This document shows positions 20,374-28,118 of a DNA stretch of 36,508 bases, in pieces. The DNA comes from a virus. The notes under the pieces were generated by a model. That model saw only the letters and a list, made by a program, of their open reading frames with translations. It had not been told where the DNA came from and ran no database searches. Location: positions 1-36,508 of the IMG/VR virus record IMGVR_UViG_3300013115_000539; one strand, 5' to 3'. Made by a program: the position numbers and the translations under genes. The stretch's first letter is position 1. Each line of letters starts with the position of its first letter.

Positions 20374-20900
20374 TTAGTCCGTGATTCCCAGGGCGATCGC
20401 TGCCCTCATATACCAGCCGTTCAGTTGATCGAGAGTAACGCCTTCGAAATCCCTCGGCTTCCATCCAAAGGTGCGCGCGACTATTGCGATCTGGCTGTCA
20501 ATGAGGCCGCCCCGCTCTAGTCCTTTCCCGCAACAGCGTCGTCCGTAGCCTGAATAACGATCTGGTAATCTTGATAGGACATTCGCCCCATCATCTCGGC
20601 AGACACGCGCCCGCCTCCCGTGTTGCTGCCTGTCAGGATGCAACAGATCGCAAGCTCTCGCGAGCGCTGCCCGGTGTCTGGGTATTCGTCCATGCGCACG
20701 GCATCGCCTGCCGTGAATGATCGCCTGATGCTCACCTTGTCAGGCGGCGCCATGGGCGGATTCTCGCGCTCAGCCTTTACCCGCTCGGGGTCATCGTGCG
20801 GCGCCCATTTGTAGATCTGAATTTCGAAATGTGTAGGCGTAACAGTTACGCGATCGTCATCCCGCCAGGTCTTCTCATCGCTGTTTGCATCTTCGCTCAT
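20374..20900 (-). CDS. tail assembly chaperone, -1 frameshift extension (175 aa)
   Basis: If ribosomes slip back one base at GGGAAAG (20523-20529), translation continues past the chaperone stop for 49 more codons: GLERGGLIDSQIAIVARTFG, WKPRDFEGVTLDQLNGWYMR, AAIALGITD. This corresponds to lambda gpGT, P2 E+E' and the Mu gp41/gp42 region. The extended form is thought to bring the tape measure to the tube protein. Downstream residues resemble small GpE-like segments. The product ends five bases before the tape measure gene. Confidence 0.75.
20517..20900 (-). CDS. tail assembly chaperone, short form, Mu gp41 position (127 aa)
   Basis: A 127-residue acidic protein, MSEDANSDEKTWRDDDRVTV, ending YQIVIQATDDAVAGKD. 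It lies between tube and tape measure, where chaperones of the lambda gpG kind are encoded. The ATG at 20900 is the first one not overlapping the tube gene. The last codons contain the slippery heptamer, one codon before the TAG stop. Confidence 0.8.
   Translation of the reverse strand: MSEDANSDEKTWRDDDRVTVTPTHFEIQIYKWAPHDDPERVKAERENPPMAPPDKVSIRRSFTAGDAVRMDEYPDTGQRSRELAICCILTGSNTGGGRVSAEMMGRMSYQDYQIVIQATDDAVAGKD
20523..20529 (-). other. programmed -1 ribosomal frameshift site GGGAAAG
   Basis: The minus strand reads GCG GGA AAG GAC TAG in the zero frame, so the heptamer is G GGA AAG, exactly the X-XXY-YYZ arrangement and identical to the lambda G-T slippery site. Only one codon separates it from the zero-frame stop at 20517-20519. 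Confidence 0.8.
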
Positions 20901-20916
20901 GGCGGAAGGATAGCAC

Positions 20917-21276
20917 TTAGAATGATTTCGCGGGCTGCCCCTCAAGGCTCACTGAGATGGTTCCGGCCCCCGAGTCCAGCTCAGGCGGATCGCCGACCCT
21001 TGTCGCCTGAGTAACAAGGAACACTGCGCCGGTGTCCGTCACCAACATCAGGGTTGCGTCCGTCACATCGAAATCAGAAACGGCAACACCGGGCCCGTGC
21101 GCGATAACCATGCTGGCCCCGCCTGGCGCAACGTCTGTGACCTTGTAACCTTGGGGCTTGAATTGGCCCTTGACGGTTTCGCGGACCTCCCCGCCAAACA
21201 TAATAGTGGGCCCCTCTGTCGTGCCCATCTTAATGTTGTTTATGAAAACTTCCGCGCGTCCTGTTAACTGTGCCAT
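20917..21276 (-). CDS. tail tube protein, Mu gpM/gp40 family (119 aa)
   Basis: A small beta-barrel tube protein, one hexameric ring per sheath ring. MAQLTGRAEVFINNIKMGTT, MFGGEVRETVKGQFKPQGYK and FDVTDATLMLVTDTGAVFLV follow the Mu gp40 pattern, including its length of about 118 residues. It lies directly after the sheath gene as expected. Confidence 0.88.
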   Translation of the reverse strand: MAQLTGRAEVFINNIKMGTTEGPTIMFGGEVRETVKGQFKPQGYKVTDVAPGGASMVIAHGPGVAVSDFDVTDATLMLVTDTGAVFLVTQATRVGDPPELDSGAGTISVSLEGQPAKSF

Positions 21277-21296
21277 TTGATTGGTCTCCTATCTTC

Positions 21297-22760
21297 CTAG
21301 AGCTTGAAGGCGATAGTTCCTGCCAGGATTCTGAACTGATTAACGGTGTCAGGGTTACCGCTATATTCGAGCCGATCGGGGTCAACCTGGCTTCTCTCTA
21401 CAATGAGCGATTTGGTAAACCCTTCCACATCCTCAAGGATCCCCGCATCCTCAAACACCTCAAAGACCCCGATGATCTCAGCCTTCGCTGTTGATGGCGT
21501 CATTACCCTTTGGCCCGGGCCAAAGTTGTTCCCATCGTCCGCTAGTTTATATCTTGCGAATTTCGAGAAGTGCGAATTGATGGCATCCCTAAACACAAGC
21601 ACAGTTAAAACTGTGTTCAAATTCTTGTAGCTGATGTCAGGGCTTCCGCCTGGATTCGTCTGATACGAAGTTACGATCCGCTCAATTTTCACGGTGCCGT
21701 CGTCGGCTACGCGGGTGGTTGCGATCCCGTCACCAAGCAGTGTATTGCGCTCGGGTCTGCTCCTGCGCTGGCCGGCACCCTCGGGCGCACCTGCGACACC
21801 TGGCAAGCCTAGCGTCTGGAACGGCATAGCGGGATCCGGCTCCCCTGCCATGATAGCGATCCCTGAGGCCATCGCCTCAAAGAGTGGAGACGCTGTACCC
21901 GGATCCAATTCTGGATACACCTGAAGCTGTGAGTTCCTGGCGTTCCCGTATATGGTCAGATTTGCCGTTGAATCATTTACGGCGGTAAAACTGATCCCCC
22001 ACTGCTGATCCTCGGGCCCGAATCTGGAATCTAGCTCATCCTTCATTAGATTCTGAGCTGTCGTGTTCGGATAGGGGAGGTGGATATGCGTGTACTGGCT
22101 GTCAACCATCGCCGCTACAGCGGGAACGATCGACGGATCGCCCGTGCCGCCTGTCTGCACTACAGTGGGCGCAGGGATCCCAGGCGGAAAAGACTCGCGC
22201 ACCCCACGATTGAATTGGATCGTGATTGAATCCCCCGCTTCGCCTGTGAATTTACTCTCAAGTGTGCACAGGTTCGAAGCTACAGACTTCTCTACCATTG
22301 GTAGCGTCGATTTGGCATCCACAGCCGCGCCGATCTTCGTTGCCACTGCATCCTGATCGTCCCCCTCAGCGACAAGCACAGGCACATATTGGCCGCCTAC
22401 ATACAGGTGCAAGGTTGAATTTGCAGTGGATGTCCCGGCGGGAACGGTGATCGCCTGCTCCGCCTTCGTGGATCCGCCAGCCTCGGCAAGTGCAATCGCG
22501 TAGACTGGTATGGATGAATTTGCGCTTACCGCCTGTGAGACCTGGCGATCCAGCATGCTCCCGGTGCCCCATTGTTCCGCGTCTGAGTCAGAGAACATCT
22601 GGACGACAGTATTAACCGGCCCCGATGATCCCGCCGCGGCTGTTCCGATCAGGAGCACCTTATATGATGTCGCAGCCGTAGCCTGTACCGCTGCTGAGTT
22701 GTCAATGGATGCATAACGTCCGGGTAGATTTGTCTGGGGAACGCCTGTAACGAGTGCCAT
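21297..22760 (-). CDS. contractile tail sheath protein, Mu gpL family (487 aa)
   Basis: The presence of a sheath gene defines the phage as a myovirus. The protein starts MALVTGVPQTNLPGRYASID and has the early beta-rich domain (SYKVLLIGTAAAGSSGPVNT, VVQMFSDSDAEQWGTGSMLD). Its C-terminal domain has the typical late motifs GVAGAPEGAGQRRSRPERNT, LLGDGIATTRVADDGTVKIE and RIVTSYQTNPGGSPDISYKN. Length matches Mu gpL (about 495 aa). ATG at 22760 immediately follows the upstream stop. Confidence 0.92.
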   Translation of the reverse strand: MALVTGVPQTNLPGRYASIDNSAAVQATAATSYKVLLIGTAAAGSSGPVNTVVQMFSDSDAEQWGTGSMLDRQVSQAVSANSSIPVYAIALAEAGGSTKAEQAITVPAGTSTANSTLHLYVGGQYVPVLVAEGDDQDAVATKIGAAVDAKSTLPMVEKSVASNLCTLESKFTGEAGDSITIQFNRGVRESFPPGIPAPTVVQTGGTGDPSIVPAVAAMVDSQYTHIHLPYPNTTAQNLMKDELDSRFGPEDQQWGISFTAVNDSTANLTIYGNARNSQLQVYPELDPGTASPLFEAMASGIAIMAGEPDPAMPFQTLGLPGVAGAPEGAGQRRSRPERNTLLGDGIATTRVADDGTVKIERIVTSYQTNPGGSPDISYKNLNTVLTVLVFRDAINSHFSKFARYKLADDGNNFGPGQRVMTPSTAKAEIIGVFEVFEDAGILEDVEGFTKSLIVERSQVDPDRLEYSGNPDTVNQFRILAGTIAFKL

Positions 22761-23045
22761 TTAGATTGCCTCTGTATCCTTCGCCTCAGGTTCTGAGGCC
22801 TTGATCTTCCGTGCGCGCTTTTTCTGCGCCTTCTTTTTTTGGGTCTTTTTTTGGCCTGGCCGATCGTGGGGATAACCGTCGATCTCAAGATCCCCCGCCA
22901 TGTATGCCCGGTGCAGATCTGGCGTTACCTGGAGCGACTCTTGCTGGGCGATCGCGCTTCGGCCGTTGTTGAATTTGACCATCACTGGCGAGCCGTCCGG
23001 GTGCCGCTTCGCTGGCCTCATGCTGTATTTTTTAGGGCTCGCCAT
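22761..23045 (-). CDS. Mu gp38-like small protein, DUF2635 type, with Lys-rich tail (94 aa)
   Basis: It has the position and size of Mu gp38. The N-terminal part (MRPAKRHPDGSPVMVKFNNG, then a late MAGDLEIDGYP) fits the DUF2635 outline, with an added Lys-rich tail (KKTQKKKAQKKRARKIK) that could bind nucleic acid. The tail is encoded by two tandem A AAA AAG heptamers in slip-prone phase. The start at 23045 overlaps the upstream stop (TAATG). Confidence 0.65.
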   Translation of the reverse strand: MASPKKYSMRPAKRHPDGSPVMVKFNNGRSAIAQQESLQVTPDLHRAYMAGDLEIDGYPHDRPGQKKTQKKKAQKKRARKIKASEPEAKDTEAI

Positions 23046-23701
23046 TATGTGAATATTACCTCACCCAGAGCCGGCGGCGTGCCGCCGTCTGGGTGTATGT
23101 CCCCAAAGATGGTATTGAGATCCGGCAACAGATTTAGGTTTATGTTGCCGATCTGAACATCGTGAGACCACTGAATCTCGAAAAGCGAAAAGCCCATTCT
23201 GTCAAGCTTCGCTGAGTACTTGTTGGATGCCCCGATCTCGTTCGCGCGCCGCCAAGGGTATCGCGGATCATCCACTCGGCGTGCCGGTGAAAAACTCGAA
23301 TCGAGCACCTTGGGCGGCACCATCTGATTAACTAGAGACAACACGATCCCCATCATAGAAACCCCGTAGTGGTATCTACCTTTCTCTTCACCAAGATCTG
23401 CGCCAGTCCCGTTGGCAGTGATCCCGGCGGCAGCAAATCGAACCTTTACTATCGGGGCAGCCCCGGAACTATCGATCGATCCGCTCGTGCCTAGACACGT
23501 GACAAATAGCGCCGGTACCTTGAAGCCGAGCCGGGTTGTTTCATTTGCATCTATCTGGCCCCGCCATCTCTCGATCGTCTTGAAAAAAGATTTCCCGTAC
23601 TGCTGCAGGTAGTTGACCGCCCACGCCTCTAGCCTTCCGACTTCTGCGCCCGCGATCCCATCTCTTGCGTTTACCGCGCCGTCTATAACCTCAAGCGCCA
23701 T
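23045..23701 (-). CDS. Mu gp37-like tail terminator/connector, DUF1834 (218 aa)
   Basis: The gp37 family (DUF1834) forms the tail end ring. Here the helical start AVNYLQQYGKSFFKTIERWR is followed by beta segments (VPALFVTCLGTSGSIDSS, GRYHYGVSMMGIVLSLVNQM). Near the end FSLFEIQWSHDVQIGNI precedes a short C-terminus. Its place between the gpG-like protein and gp38 matches Mu. Overlaps the upstream stop by one base. Confidence 0.8.
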   Translation of the reverse strand: MALEVIDGAVNARDGIAGAEVGRLEAWAVNYLQQYGKSFFKTIERWRGQIDANETTRLGFKVPALFVTCLGTSGSIDSSGAAPIVKVRFAAAGITANGTGADLGEEKGRYHYGVSMMGIVLSLVNQMVPPKVLDSSFSPARRVDDPRYPWRRANEIGASNKYSAKLDRMGFSLFEIQWSHDVQIGNINLNLLPDLNTIFGDIHPDGGTPPALGEVIFT

Positions 23702-24162
23702 CAGAAGGAGCCTTCCCAGATCTCACCAGCTAGATCGCTGATGTCTTCCGTGTCGTCATCAGTCACGCCTAACCATGGGCGCGCAGGGAGATCGCGCGGG
23801 CTGGCCTCTGCACCGAAGGCGCCAATAGTTACCCCGATCGATTCGCTGCCGTACTGATTGAAAGTGCCATAATCAATCCGCGTGCCTACCTGCGCCGCGC
23901 CGCGCTGTGCCTCTGCGTGCATTGTATTGAATAGCGCCAAGGTCTCGCGCAGTTTCCCTGGCCCCTTTTTGCGGGATCCGTATGGTTCGCTTAGCGGCTC
24001 CCATGGGGTGCCCTCTGGATCGATCTCGTCGATCATGCGAAGCCGCGTGTTGTCCCTGACCGCGCGGGCATACTTTCCCATAGTCGACTTTATGAAAAGC
24101 CGGGAAACTGCGCGCTCGATCTGCGCAGCCTTGACGCCCTCTATCGTGATCTCCACGCTCAC
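23701..24162 (-). CDS. phage virion morphogenesis protein, Mu gpG / P2 gpS type (153 aa)
   Basis: The protein begins VSVEITIEGVKAAQIERAVS and carries the conserved KYARAVRDNTRLRMIDEIDP, EGTPWEPLSEPYGSRKKGPG, GTRIDYGTFNQYGS and PARPWLGVTDDDTEDI. These are hallmarks of this tail-completion family: the P-W/F-x-P-L segment, Y-x-x-x-H/Q-Q-x-G, and P-R/A-R-P-W-L-G. GTG at 24162 overlaps the gp36 stop (TAGTG) and is preferred to a start at 24213. Confidence 0.87.
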   Translation of the reverse strand: MSVEITIEGVKAAQIERAVSRLFIKSTMGKYARAVRDNTRLRMIDEIDPEGTPWEPLSEPYGSRKKGPGKLRETLALFNTMHAEAQRGAAQVGTRIDYGTFNQYGSESIGVTIGAFGAEASPRDLPARPWLGVTDDDTEDISDLAGEIWEGSF

Positions 24163-24593
24163 TAGATCACCTCGCTTAATTGCGATCGAGTTAATAGCCT
24201 CGCGTTGGCGCACACCTGCGAGGAGTTGGCCTGCACAACCGCCGATCCGCCTGGGTTGATCGTGCCGTCTGCAATCATCCTCAGCTGCTCCATCGCCTCA
24301 TCTCTGCGTTTGGCGATAAGATCAGTCATCGATGCCCACGTTTCAGCAAGATAATAGATCGCCAGATCTGCTGTACACCTCTTGATCCATGCCCAAGCGT
24401 CATCCGTTTCGGCGTTTGCGATAGGCACAGCAAATCTCGTGCTCAGAAACTTGTTTATTTCAGATTCGGCATCAGTAATGGCAAGCGCTACAGAGGGAAG
24501 ATCCACGAATCCATCACAGTTCCGATCTGCGACGCCCTGCAGATAGTCTAGACCATATCTGTCCACTATCTCCTGCGCGGTAATGTATGCCAT
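24162..24593 (-). CDS. head-tail connector, Mu gp36-like, DUF1320 (143 aa)
   Basis: DUF1320 proteins are adaptor-type connectors below the portal. MAYITAQEIVDRYGLDYLQG (with Y-I-T-x-x-x-I/D-R at the start), then LPSVALAITDAESEINKFLS, TRFAVPIANAETDDAWAWIK and CTADLAIYYLAETWASMTDL fit the family well. It is separated from the capsid gene by a 72-base gap with a GC-rich hairpin. Confidence 0.88.
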   Translation of the reverse strand: MAYITAQEIVDRYGLDYLQGVADRNCDGFVDLPSVALAITDAESEINKFLSTRFAVPIANAETDDAWAWIKRCTADLAIYYLAETWASMTDLIAKRRDEAMEQLRMIADGTINPGGSAVVQANSSQVCANARLLTRSQLSEVI

Positions 24594-24616
24594 CGAAAGA
24601 GCCTTTCACCGCCTGT

Positions 24617-24644
24617 GCCCCGCCGCGGCTATGCCGGACGGGGC
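24617..24644 (-). other. GC-rich hairpin between capsid and connector genes
   Basis: Minus-strand GCCCCG pairs with CGGGGC, enclosing an inner CGGC-ATA-GCCG stem. No T-tract follows, so it is not a classical intrinsic terminator. Its place just after the major capsid gene suggests it could protect the 3' end of capsid mRNA or lower expression of the downstream tail genes. Confidence 0.5.
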
Positions 24645-24665
24645 CAAGGGCGCAACACAGACGCC

Positions 24666-25589
24666 TTATGCGAGGAACGGATTGACCACAACCTCCGCGG
24701 CGCCGCGGAGAATGTTAGACGAGCCCGAGCTGTTTCGCTCATTCTGCATCAGTTGCAGGGCTGTTGTCTCAAGCTCCGGGGGAACCATCAGAACATTAGG
24801 CTGAACCATGATTGGCCGATCTCCGTCGCCCCTGAATCGCCGCATTTGCGCACGGGCATCAGAGAACCCGGCGAAGTCGAGGGTAGCTGTACTCTGAAAG
24901 ACCCTGTGTGGCATCGCAGGCGCAACGGCAACACGCGAGAACGCTCCGACGAGGTGCTCACGGCGCATGAATCCGCGCTCGCTGTTCTCGACGTCAGCAC
25001 TGAGAACCTCAAGACTATAAGCCTCTCGCGTCTGAAAAAGAACGGCGCGGCTACTGGTGCGCGTATCCATCAAGAACCACTTAGGGCCAGCCCCTGTGGT
25101 GTCGATGTTGGACCAATCCGAACCCTTCTTAAGCGGGTGAGCTGCGCCAATAAGCGGCGTCCCATCATAGCAAAGGGCTGTAGTCCCCTGGAGATCAAGG
25201 AACTCCCAAGAAAGGCGATCTTTGTGCTCGGCTGCTGCCTCGCCCATCTTTGTGATGTAGTCGCTAATTCCCTGAATGCGCGAGCGATCAAGCAACGCAT
25301 CCCGCTTGATTCCATAGGTAAGCTCGAAATCATCATTTACGACGGTGAATTCACTACCGGAAAGCTCGCGAACTTTGCGCTCGCCTTCCCATTTCTGCAT
25401 TCCAATCGACTGCGACAGAAAAGTGTAGATGTTCTGCTCTGTGTCGCTTTCGACATCCATCAGCAGGCCGCCGGCCTGGCTGTGTACGGTCATCGCATTT
25501 TCAAATGCGCTTTTGAAAATATCCGGAAAGATCTGAGTCAAATAGACCTCAGAGCTAAACGGCTGGCTTCCTGTAACGTTGGTTCCCAT
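24666..25589 (-). CDS. major capsid protein, Mu gpT family (307 aa)
   Basis: A Mu gpT-type HK97-fold shell protein of the usual length (about 305). The N-terminus is FSSEVYLTQIFPDIFKSAFE, followed by SIGMQKWEGERKVRELSGSE, the helix LDRSRIQGISDYITKMGEAA and, further on, GTTALCYDGTPLIGAAHPL, matching the family's F-x-x-H-P/G-x-x-L-F-S-x-x-H region. The C-terminal MVPPELETTALQLMQNE is also typical (P-P-x-L-E-x-x-A). Confidence 0.92.
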   Translation of the reverse strand: MGTNVTGSQPFSSEVYLTQIFPDIFKSAFENAMTVHSQAGGLLMDVESDTEQNIYTFLSQSIGMQKWEGERKVRELSGSEFTVVNDDFELTYGIKRDALLDRSRIQGISDYITKMGEAAAEHKDRLSWEFLDLQGTTALCYDGTPLIGAAHPLKKGSDWSNIDTTGAGPKWFLMDTRTSSRAVLFQTREAYSLEVLSADVENSERGFMRREHLVGAFSRVAVAPAMPHRVFQSTATLDFAGFSDARAQMRRFRGDGDRPIMVQPNVLMVPPELETTALQLMQNERNSSGSSNILRGAAEVVVNPFLA

Positions 25590-25607
25590 CGTTCGATTCC
25601 TTTCAGA

Positions 25608-26000
25608 CTAGAGCACGGTACGGGTGTCAACCCAAACGAGCCCCTCTGCGTCGATGCTGGTGATCTTGCCGGCGACTAGGCCCGTGCCTGCTGCTGGTGA
25701 AAAGGTAATACTCGTTCCGTCGTTTCCGACCTTGCCAGCTAAACCGACATCGGCCTGGGTGACAGGCGCCGCCACATCGTTCTCGAATCCGACGTATCCG
25801 CGCGCGAATTTGATGACATCACCGATTGCGCCGCCACTCTCAGACCAACCGAGAAAGGTAACAGCGGCTCCGCTTCCCGCAGGGACCAAAAGGCCCGCGG
25901 CGTTCAGCGCAACAAGGTTCGACGGATCAATGGCCTCAGCGGCAACGGCGGTTTGCGTAACCGGCGTGCCGAGAGTGGCCATGTTTGTTGAAACGGTCAT
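25608..26000 (-). CDS. capsid decoration-like protein (130 aa)
   Basis: A small beta-rich protein between protease and capsid: AEAIDPSNLVALNAAGLLVP, AGSGAAVTFLGWSESGGAIG, VIKFARGYVGFENDVAAPVT, ADVGLAGKVGNDGTSITF. The pattern of a short beta barrel with a value-state-label-like arrangement is shared with capsid cement proteins of Mu-like and other phages (Mu gp33 position). ATG at 26000 overlaps the protease stop (ATGA). Confidence 0.7.
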   Translation of the reverse strand: MTVSTNMATLGTPVTQTAVAAEAIDPSNLVALNAAGLLVPAGSGAAVTFLGWSESGGAIGDVIKFARGYVGFENDVAAPVTQADVGLAGKVGNDGTSITFSPAAGTGLVAGKITSIDAEGLVWVDTRTVL

Positions 26001-26545
26001 TGGTTTCTTTCCTCAAATTTCTTTCTAGAGAACGCGAGAGGCACGCCGGCCGCCTTGGAGAATTCCTCGGCTGTGTCATACCCTGCGATGTAGCTAGCTT
26101 CGGTTGTGCCCTTGGGCGGTTCAGTGAGCCCGGGCGTGACCTTGGTCAATCCCATGTCCGGCTTGACGGAAAACAGATCCACGAGGCCTGTCAAGCCGGC
26201 CTCGTCTCGCGCGATCGCTGTGTATTTGTCAACTTCAGCAGGCGTGATCTTGCCAGCCTCTAGGGCTCCCATGATTGCCTGATCGCGCTTCACCTCAAAC
26301 GCCTCAGCGGCACGATCTGCGTCTGCCCTCTCTAGCATCTCGATCTTGCCAAGGGCATTTGCCAATTGGCCCTTGCTCGCCTCAAGCAATTCGATCGTGG
26401 ATCCGTGCTCCAGCTTAAGGGCAGCGAAGGCTTCCGCGTCTCGCTTATGCGAAACAACTAGCGCTGTGATCTCGTCGTGCGTCGCGTCCTTTTGGAGCCC
26501 TAGCACAGCGCGCACGCCTGATGGGTTGTTGGTTTTTTCTGACAT
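25997..26545 (-). CDS. possible internal start giving a separate scaffold protein (182 aa)
   Basis: Inside the protease gene an ATG at 26545 (MSEKTNNPSGVRAVLGLQKD) lies just after the proteolytic domain and has AGAGAAAG about seven bases upstream. In Mu the scaffold gpZ is made from an in-frame internal start of gene I. The helical content here (SHKRDAEAFAALKLEHGSTI, IEMLERADADRAAEAFEVKR) fits a scaffold. Inferred from the Mu precedent and the start signal. Confidence 0.45.
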   Translation of the reverse strand: MSEKTNNPSGVRAVLGLQKDATHDEITALVVSHKRDAEAFAALKLEHGSTIELLEASKGQLANALGKIEMLERADADRAAEAFEVKRDQAIMGALEAGKITPAEVDKYTAIARDEAGLTGLVDLFSVKPDMGLTKVTPGLTEPPKGTTEASYIAGYDTAEEFSKAAGVPLAFSRKKFEERNQ

Positions 26546-27106
26546 ATCTGCACTTTCTCTATTGTTTAGCGCTGGCATTCTTAGCGCTGGTGTGTTCGTC
26601 AGCGCAGCCGAGGTAAATTGCTGAATCACCCGCGTTTCGGCGTCAGGAATAAAAGCGGGTGAAATATACCTGACAGATCTAGACGCCACGCTCCTTGCGC
26701 CGTCTTCCGTCCACTCAACATCCGCAACAAGTAGCCCGCCCTCGATTCTCATGCTCGCAGGATCGATCCAGGCCGCCGCCCATGCCTCCCTCACCGGGTG
26801 CCCGCTCTCAGCGTCGTGCCACCAGTCGAGCACAAAACCGTCTGGGTAATCGGCGCGCGTTCTCGCTATGACATCCGAGACATCTTCCTCCGGGAGTCGA
26901 AAAAAACGGCCGTCGCGCGCCTCAACATCACCGATCGGTGCAAGGGGGATCGTCGTCGGCACAGTGCCGCGCGACTCGTCACCGTCACCGTCGAGAGCAA
27001 ATAGATCGATCGCGCCACCAGCGAAAGAGGCGCGAGCCGGATCGGCGTCAGTCGTCGGCACGGACGGCACGCACCCATTGTGGGGGCGAATCCGTTCGCG
27101 TGTCAA
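25997..27106 (-). CDS. prohead protease with C-terminal scaffold, Mu gpI type (369 aa)
   Basis: The protease processes the capsid scaffold and other head proteins. LFALDGDGDES (about 35-45) is the usual beginning. FVLDWWHDAESGHPVREAWA (91-110) holds the catalytic-type His, and RSVRYISPAF (143-152) holds the conserved Ser; SAALTNTPALRM (166-177) ends the domain. The remainder, helical and Glu/Ala-rich, is the scaffold. The start is uncertain: a TTG at 27106, or GTGs at 27070 and 27064, none with a clear ribosome site. Confidence 0.85.
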   Translation of the reverse strand: MTRERIRPHNGCVPSVPTTDADPARASFAGGAIDLFALDGDGDESRGTVPTTIPLAPIGDVEARDGRFFRLPEEDVSDVIARTRADYPDGFVLDWWHDAESGHPVREAWAAAWIDPASMRIEGGLLVADVEWTEDGARSVASRSVRYISPAFIPDAETRVIQQFTSAALTNTPALRMPALNNRESADMSEKTNNPSGVRAVLGLQKDATHDEITALVVSHKRDAEAFAALKLEHGSTIELLEASKGQLANALGKIEMLERADADRAAEAFEVKRDQAIMGALEAGKITPAEVDKYTAIARDEAGLTGLVDLFSVKPDMGLTKVTPGLTEPPKGTTEASYIAGYDTAEEFSKAAGVPLAFSRKKFEERNQ

Positions 27107-27149
27107 GAATAGTGTATAGCGCAGATTGCGCGCTGCTATTTATATCTAA
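27107..27149 (-). promoter_or_regulatory. AT-rich gap with a small inverted repeat upstream of the protease gene
   Basis: One of the larger non-coding gaps within the virion operon. It contains GCGCA-GAT-TGCGC (27119-27131) and AT-rich stretches (TAGATATAAATAG on the minus strand, and TATACACTATTC). No convincing -35/-10 pair was found and no T-run follows the hairpin. It could be a processing site or a weak internal promoter. Confidence 0.25.
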
Positions 27150-28118
27150 TCACCGATCGCGGATCCCTGCGATCGCTCGCGTAACATCTGGGGATCTCCT
27201 TATCGAATTGATCCCCCAATAGATCACCGTGCTGCTGTGCTGCTGCGCGTCATCAATTGCCGCGCGCATCGCTGATCCGGCAGAGTGCCCGCGGATCCCT
27301 GTCTGGCGATAGGCCGCGAGCGCGGGGACGATCCGGATCTCTTCTCCGAATTTATCTCGCCATTGCCTGACGCCCCTGCTGACGACTGTCGACGGATCAG
27401 CCTTGCTCGTGCTTGTGCTGTAGCACTGGGGCACCGCGTAGTCACACACAGCGATCAGCGGGCCAAGCTTTCGCCTCGGGGCATATCGGATCCCTGTCAC
27501 TCCCATTTCGAATTTCCGTCCTGCGAACAGCGACGCCACAAGAGATGCAACCTCTGAGTAATTCATCGGGTTACGCGCCTGGGTAAACGGTTCCTCTGCA
27601 TCCCAGATCAGCGAATTTGCGCCAGTGTCATCCATGAGGGGGATCAGGAATTTTGCAGCATCCTCCAAATATTCCCTATGGGGCATGATCCACGACATCA
27701 GATGGACATCGATCCCGGAGGCATGGCACTCGCCCGCCAAGCGGATCAGCCTTTCTCGCGTCCTTATGCTGAATTTCTGCTTTTTTCGCCAGGCGCTGTG
27801 ATCGTTAACGATGATGTCTGCGCGATTAATTCCGGCCGAAACCATAGCGGCGACATCTCTCGCGGGGTGCGATAGCGACGCGGATCCAGCCCATGCGCCC
27901 ACTGTCTGGATCCGTGTTCGCGCCGCCTCTATTTTTCCGATCGGCGGCGCGTCTGGTCCTTCCTGGTCATCATCTATCGCCGAGTGTGCGCGATCGTGTG
28001 TGCCGCCTGTGAGCTTGGCGAGTTGATCGCCTGGCCTCACAAGTGCCCAGCGCGCAACCCTTATAATATTACCCGCCACCCAGATCAGCACCCTTGGAAT
28101 ACTACCCGCCGCTGACAT
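27150..28118 (-). CDS. putative TIM-barrel glycosidase-like protein in the head gene block (322 aa)
   Basis: After an amphipathic N-terminus (VLIWVAGNIIRVARWALV, 10-27), residues about 70-315 show regularly spaced strands of a TIM barrel: ADIIVNDHS (100-108), GIDVHLMSWIMP (135-146), SLIWDAEEPF (169-178), FEMGVTGIRY (203-212), CDYAVPQCYS (225-234), IRIVPALAAY, TVIYWGINSI. WDAEEP carries acidic residues at the end of strand four, the usual catalytic place of glycoside hydrolases such as GH25. Possibly a virion-borne wall or polysaccharide hydrolase. It overlaps the gpF-like gene by 17 bases; GAGG precedes the ATG. Confidence 0.55.
   Translation of the reverse strand: MSAAGSIPRVLIWVAGNIIRVARWALVRPGDQLAKLTGGTHDRAHSAIDDDQEGPDAPPIGKIEAARTRIQTVGAWAGSASLSHPARDVAAMVSAGINRADIIVNDHSAWRKKQKFSIRTRERLIRLAGECHASGIDVHLMSWIMPHREYLEDAAKFLIPLMDDTGANSLIWDAEEPFTQARNPMNYSEVASLVASLFAGRKFEMGVTGIRYAPRRKLGPLIAVCDYAVPQCYSTSTSKADPSTVVSRGVRQWRDKFGEEIRIVPALAAYRQTGIRGHSAGSAMRAAIDDAQQHSSTVIYWGINSIRRSPDVTRAIAGIRDR

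Noticed and set aside
24615-25679. A 354-codon open frame on the plus strand opposite the major capsid gene
   Set aside because: The minus strand carries a full gpT-family capsid gene at the same place. The plus-strand frame has no ribosome site and no family resemblance, so it is an antisense shadow.
27070-27110. TTGACA with CACAAT as a promoter for the protease gene
   Set aside because: The spacer is 18 bases and the -10 weak, and transcription would begin inside the protease reading frame. TTGACA is also the possible TTG start region.
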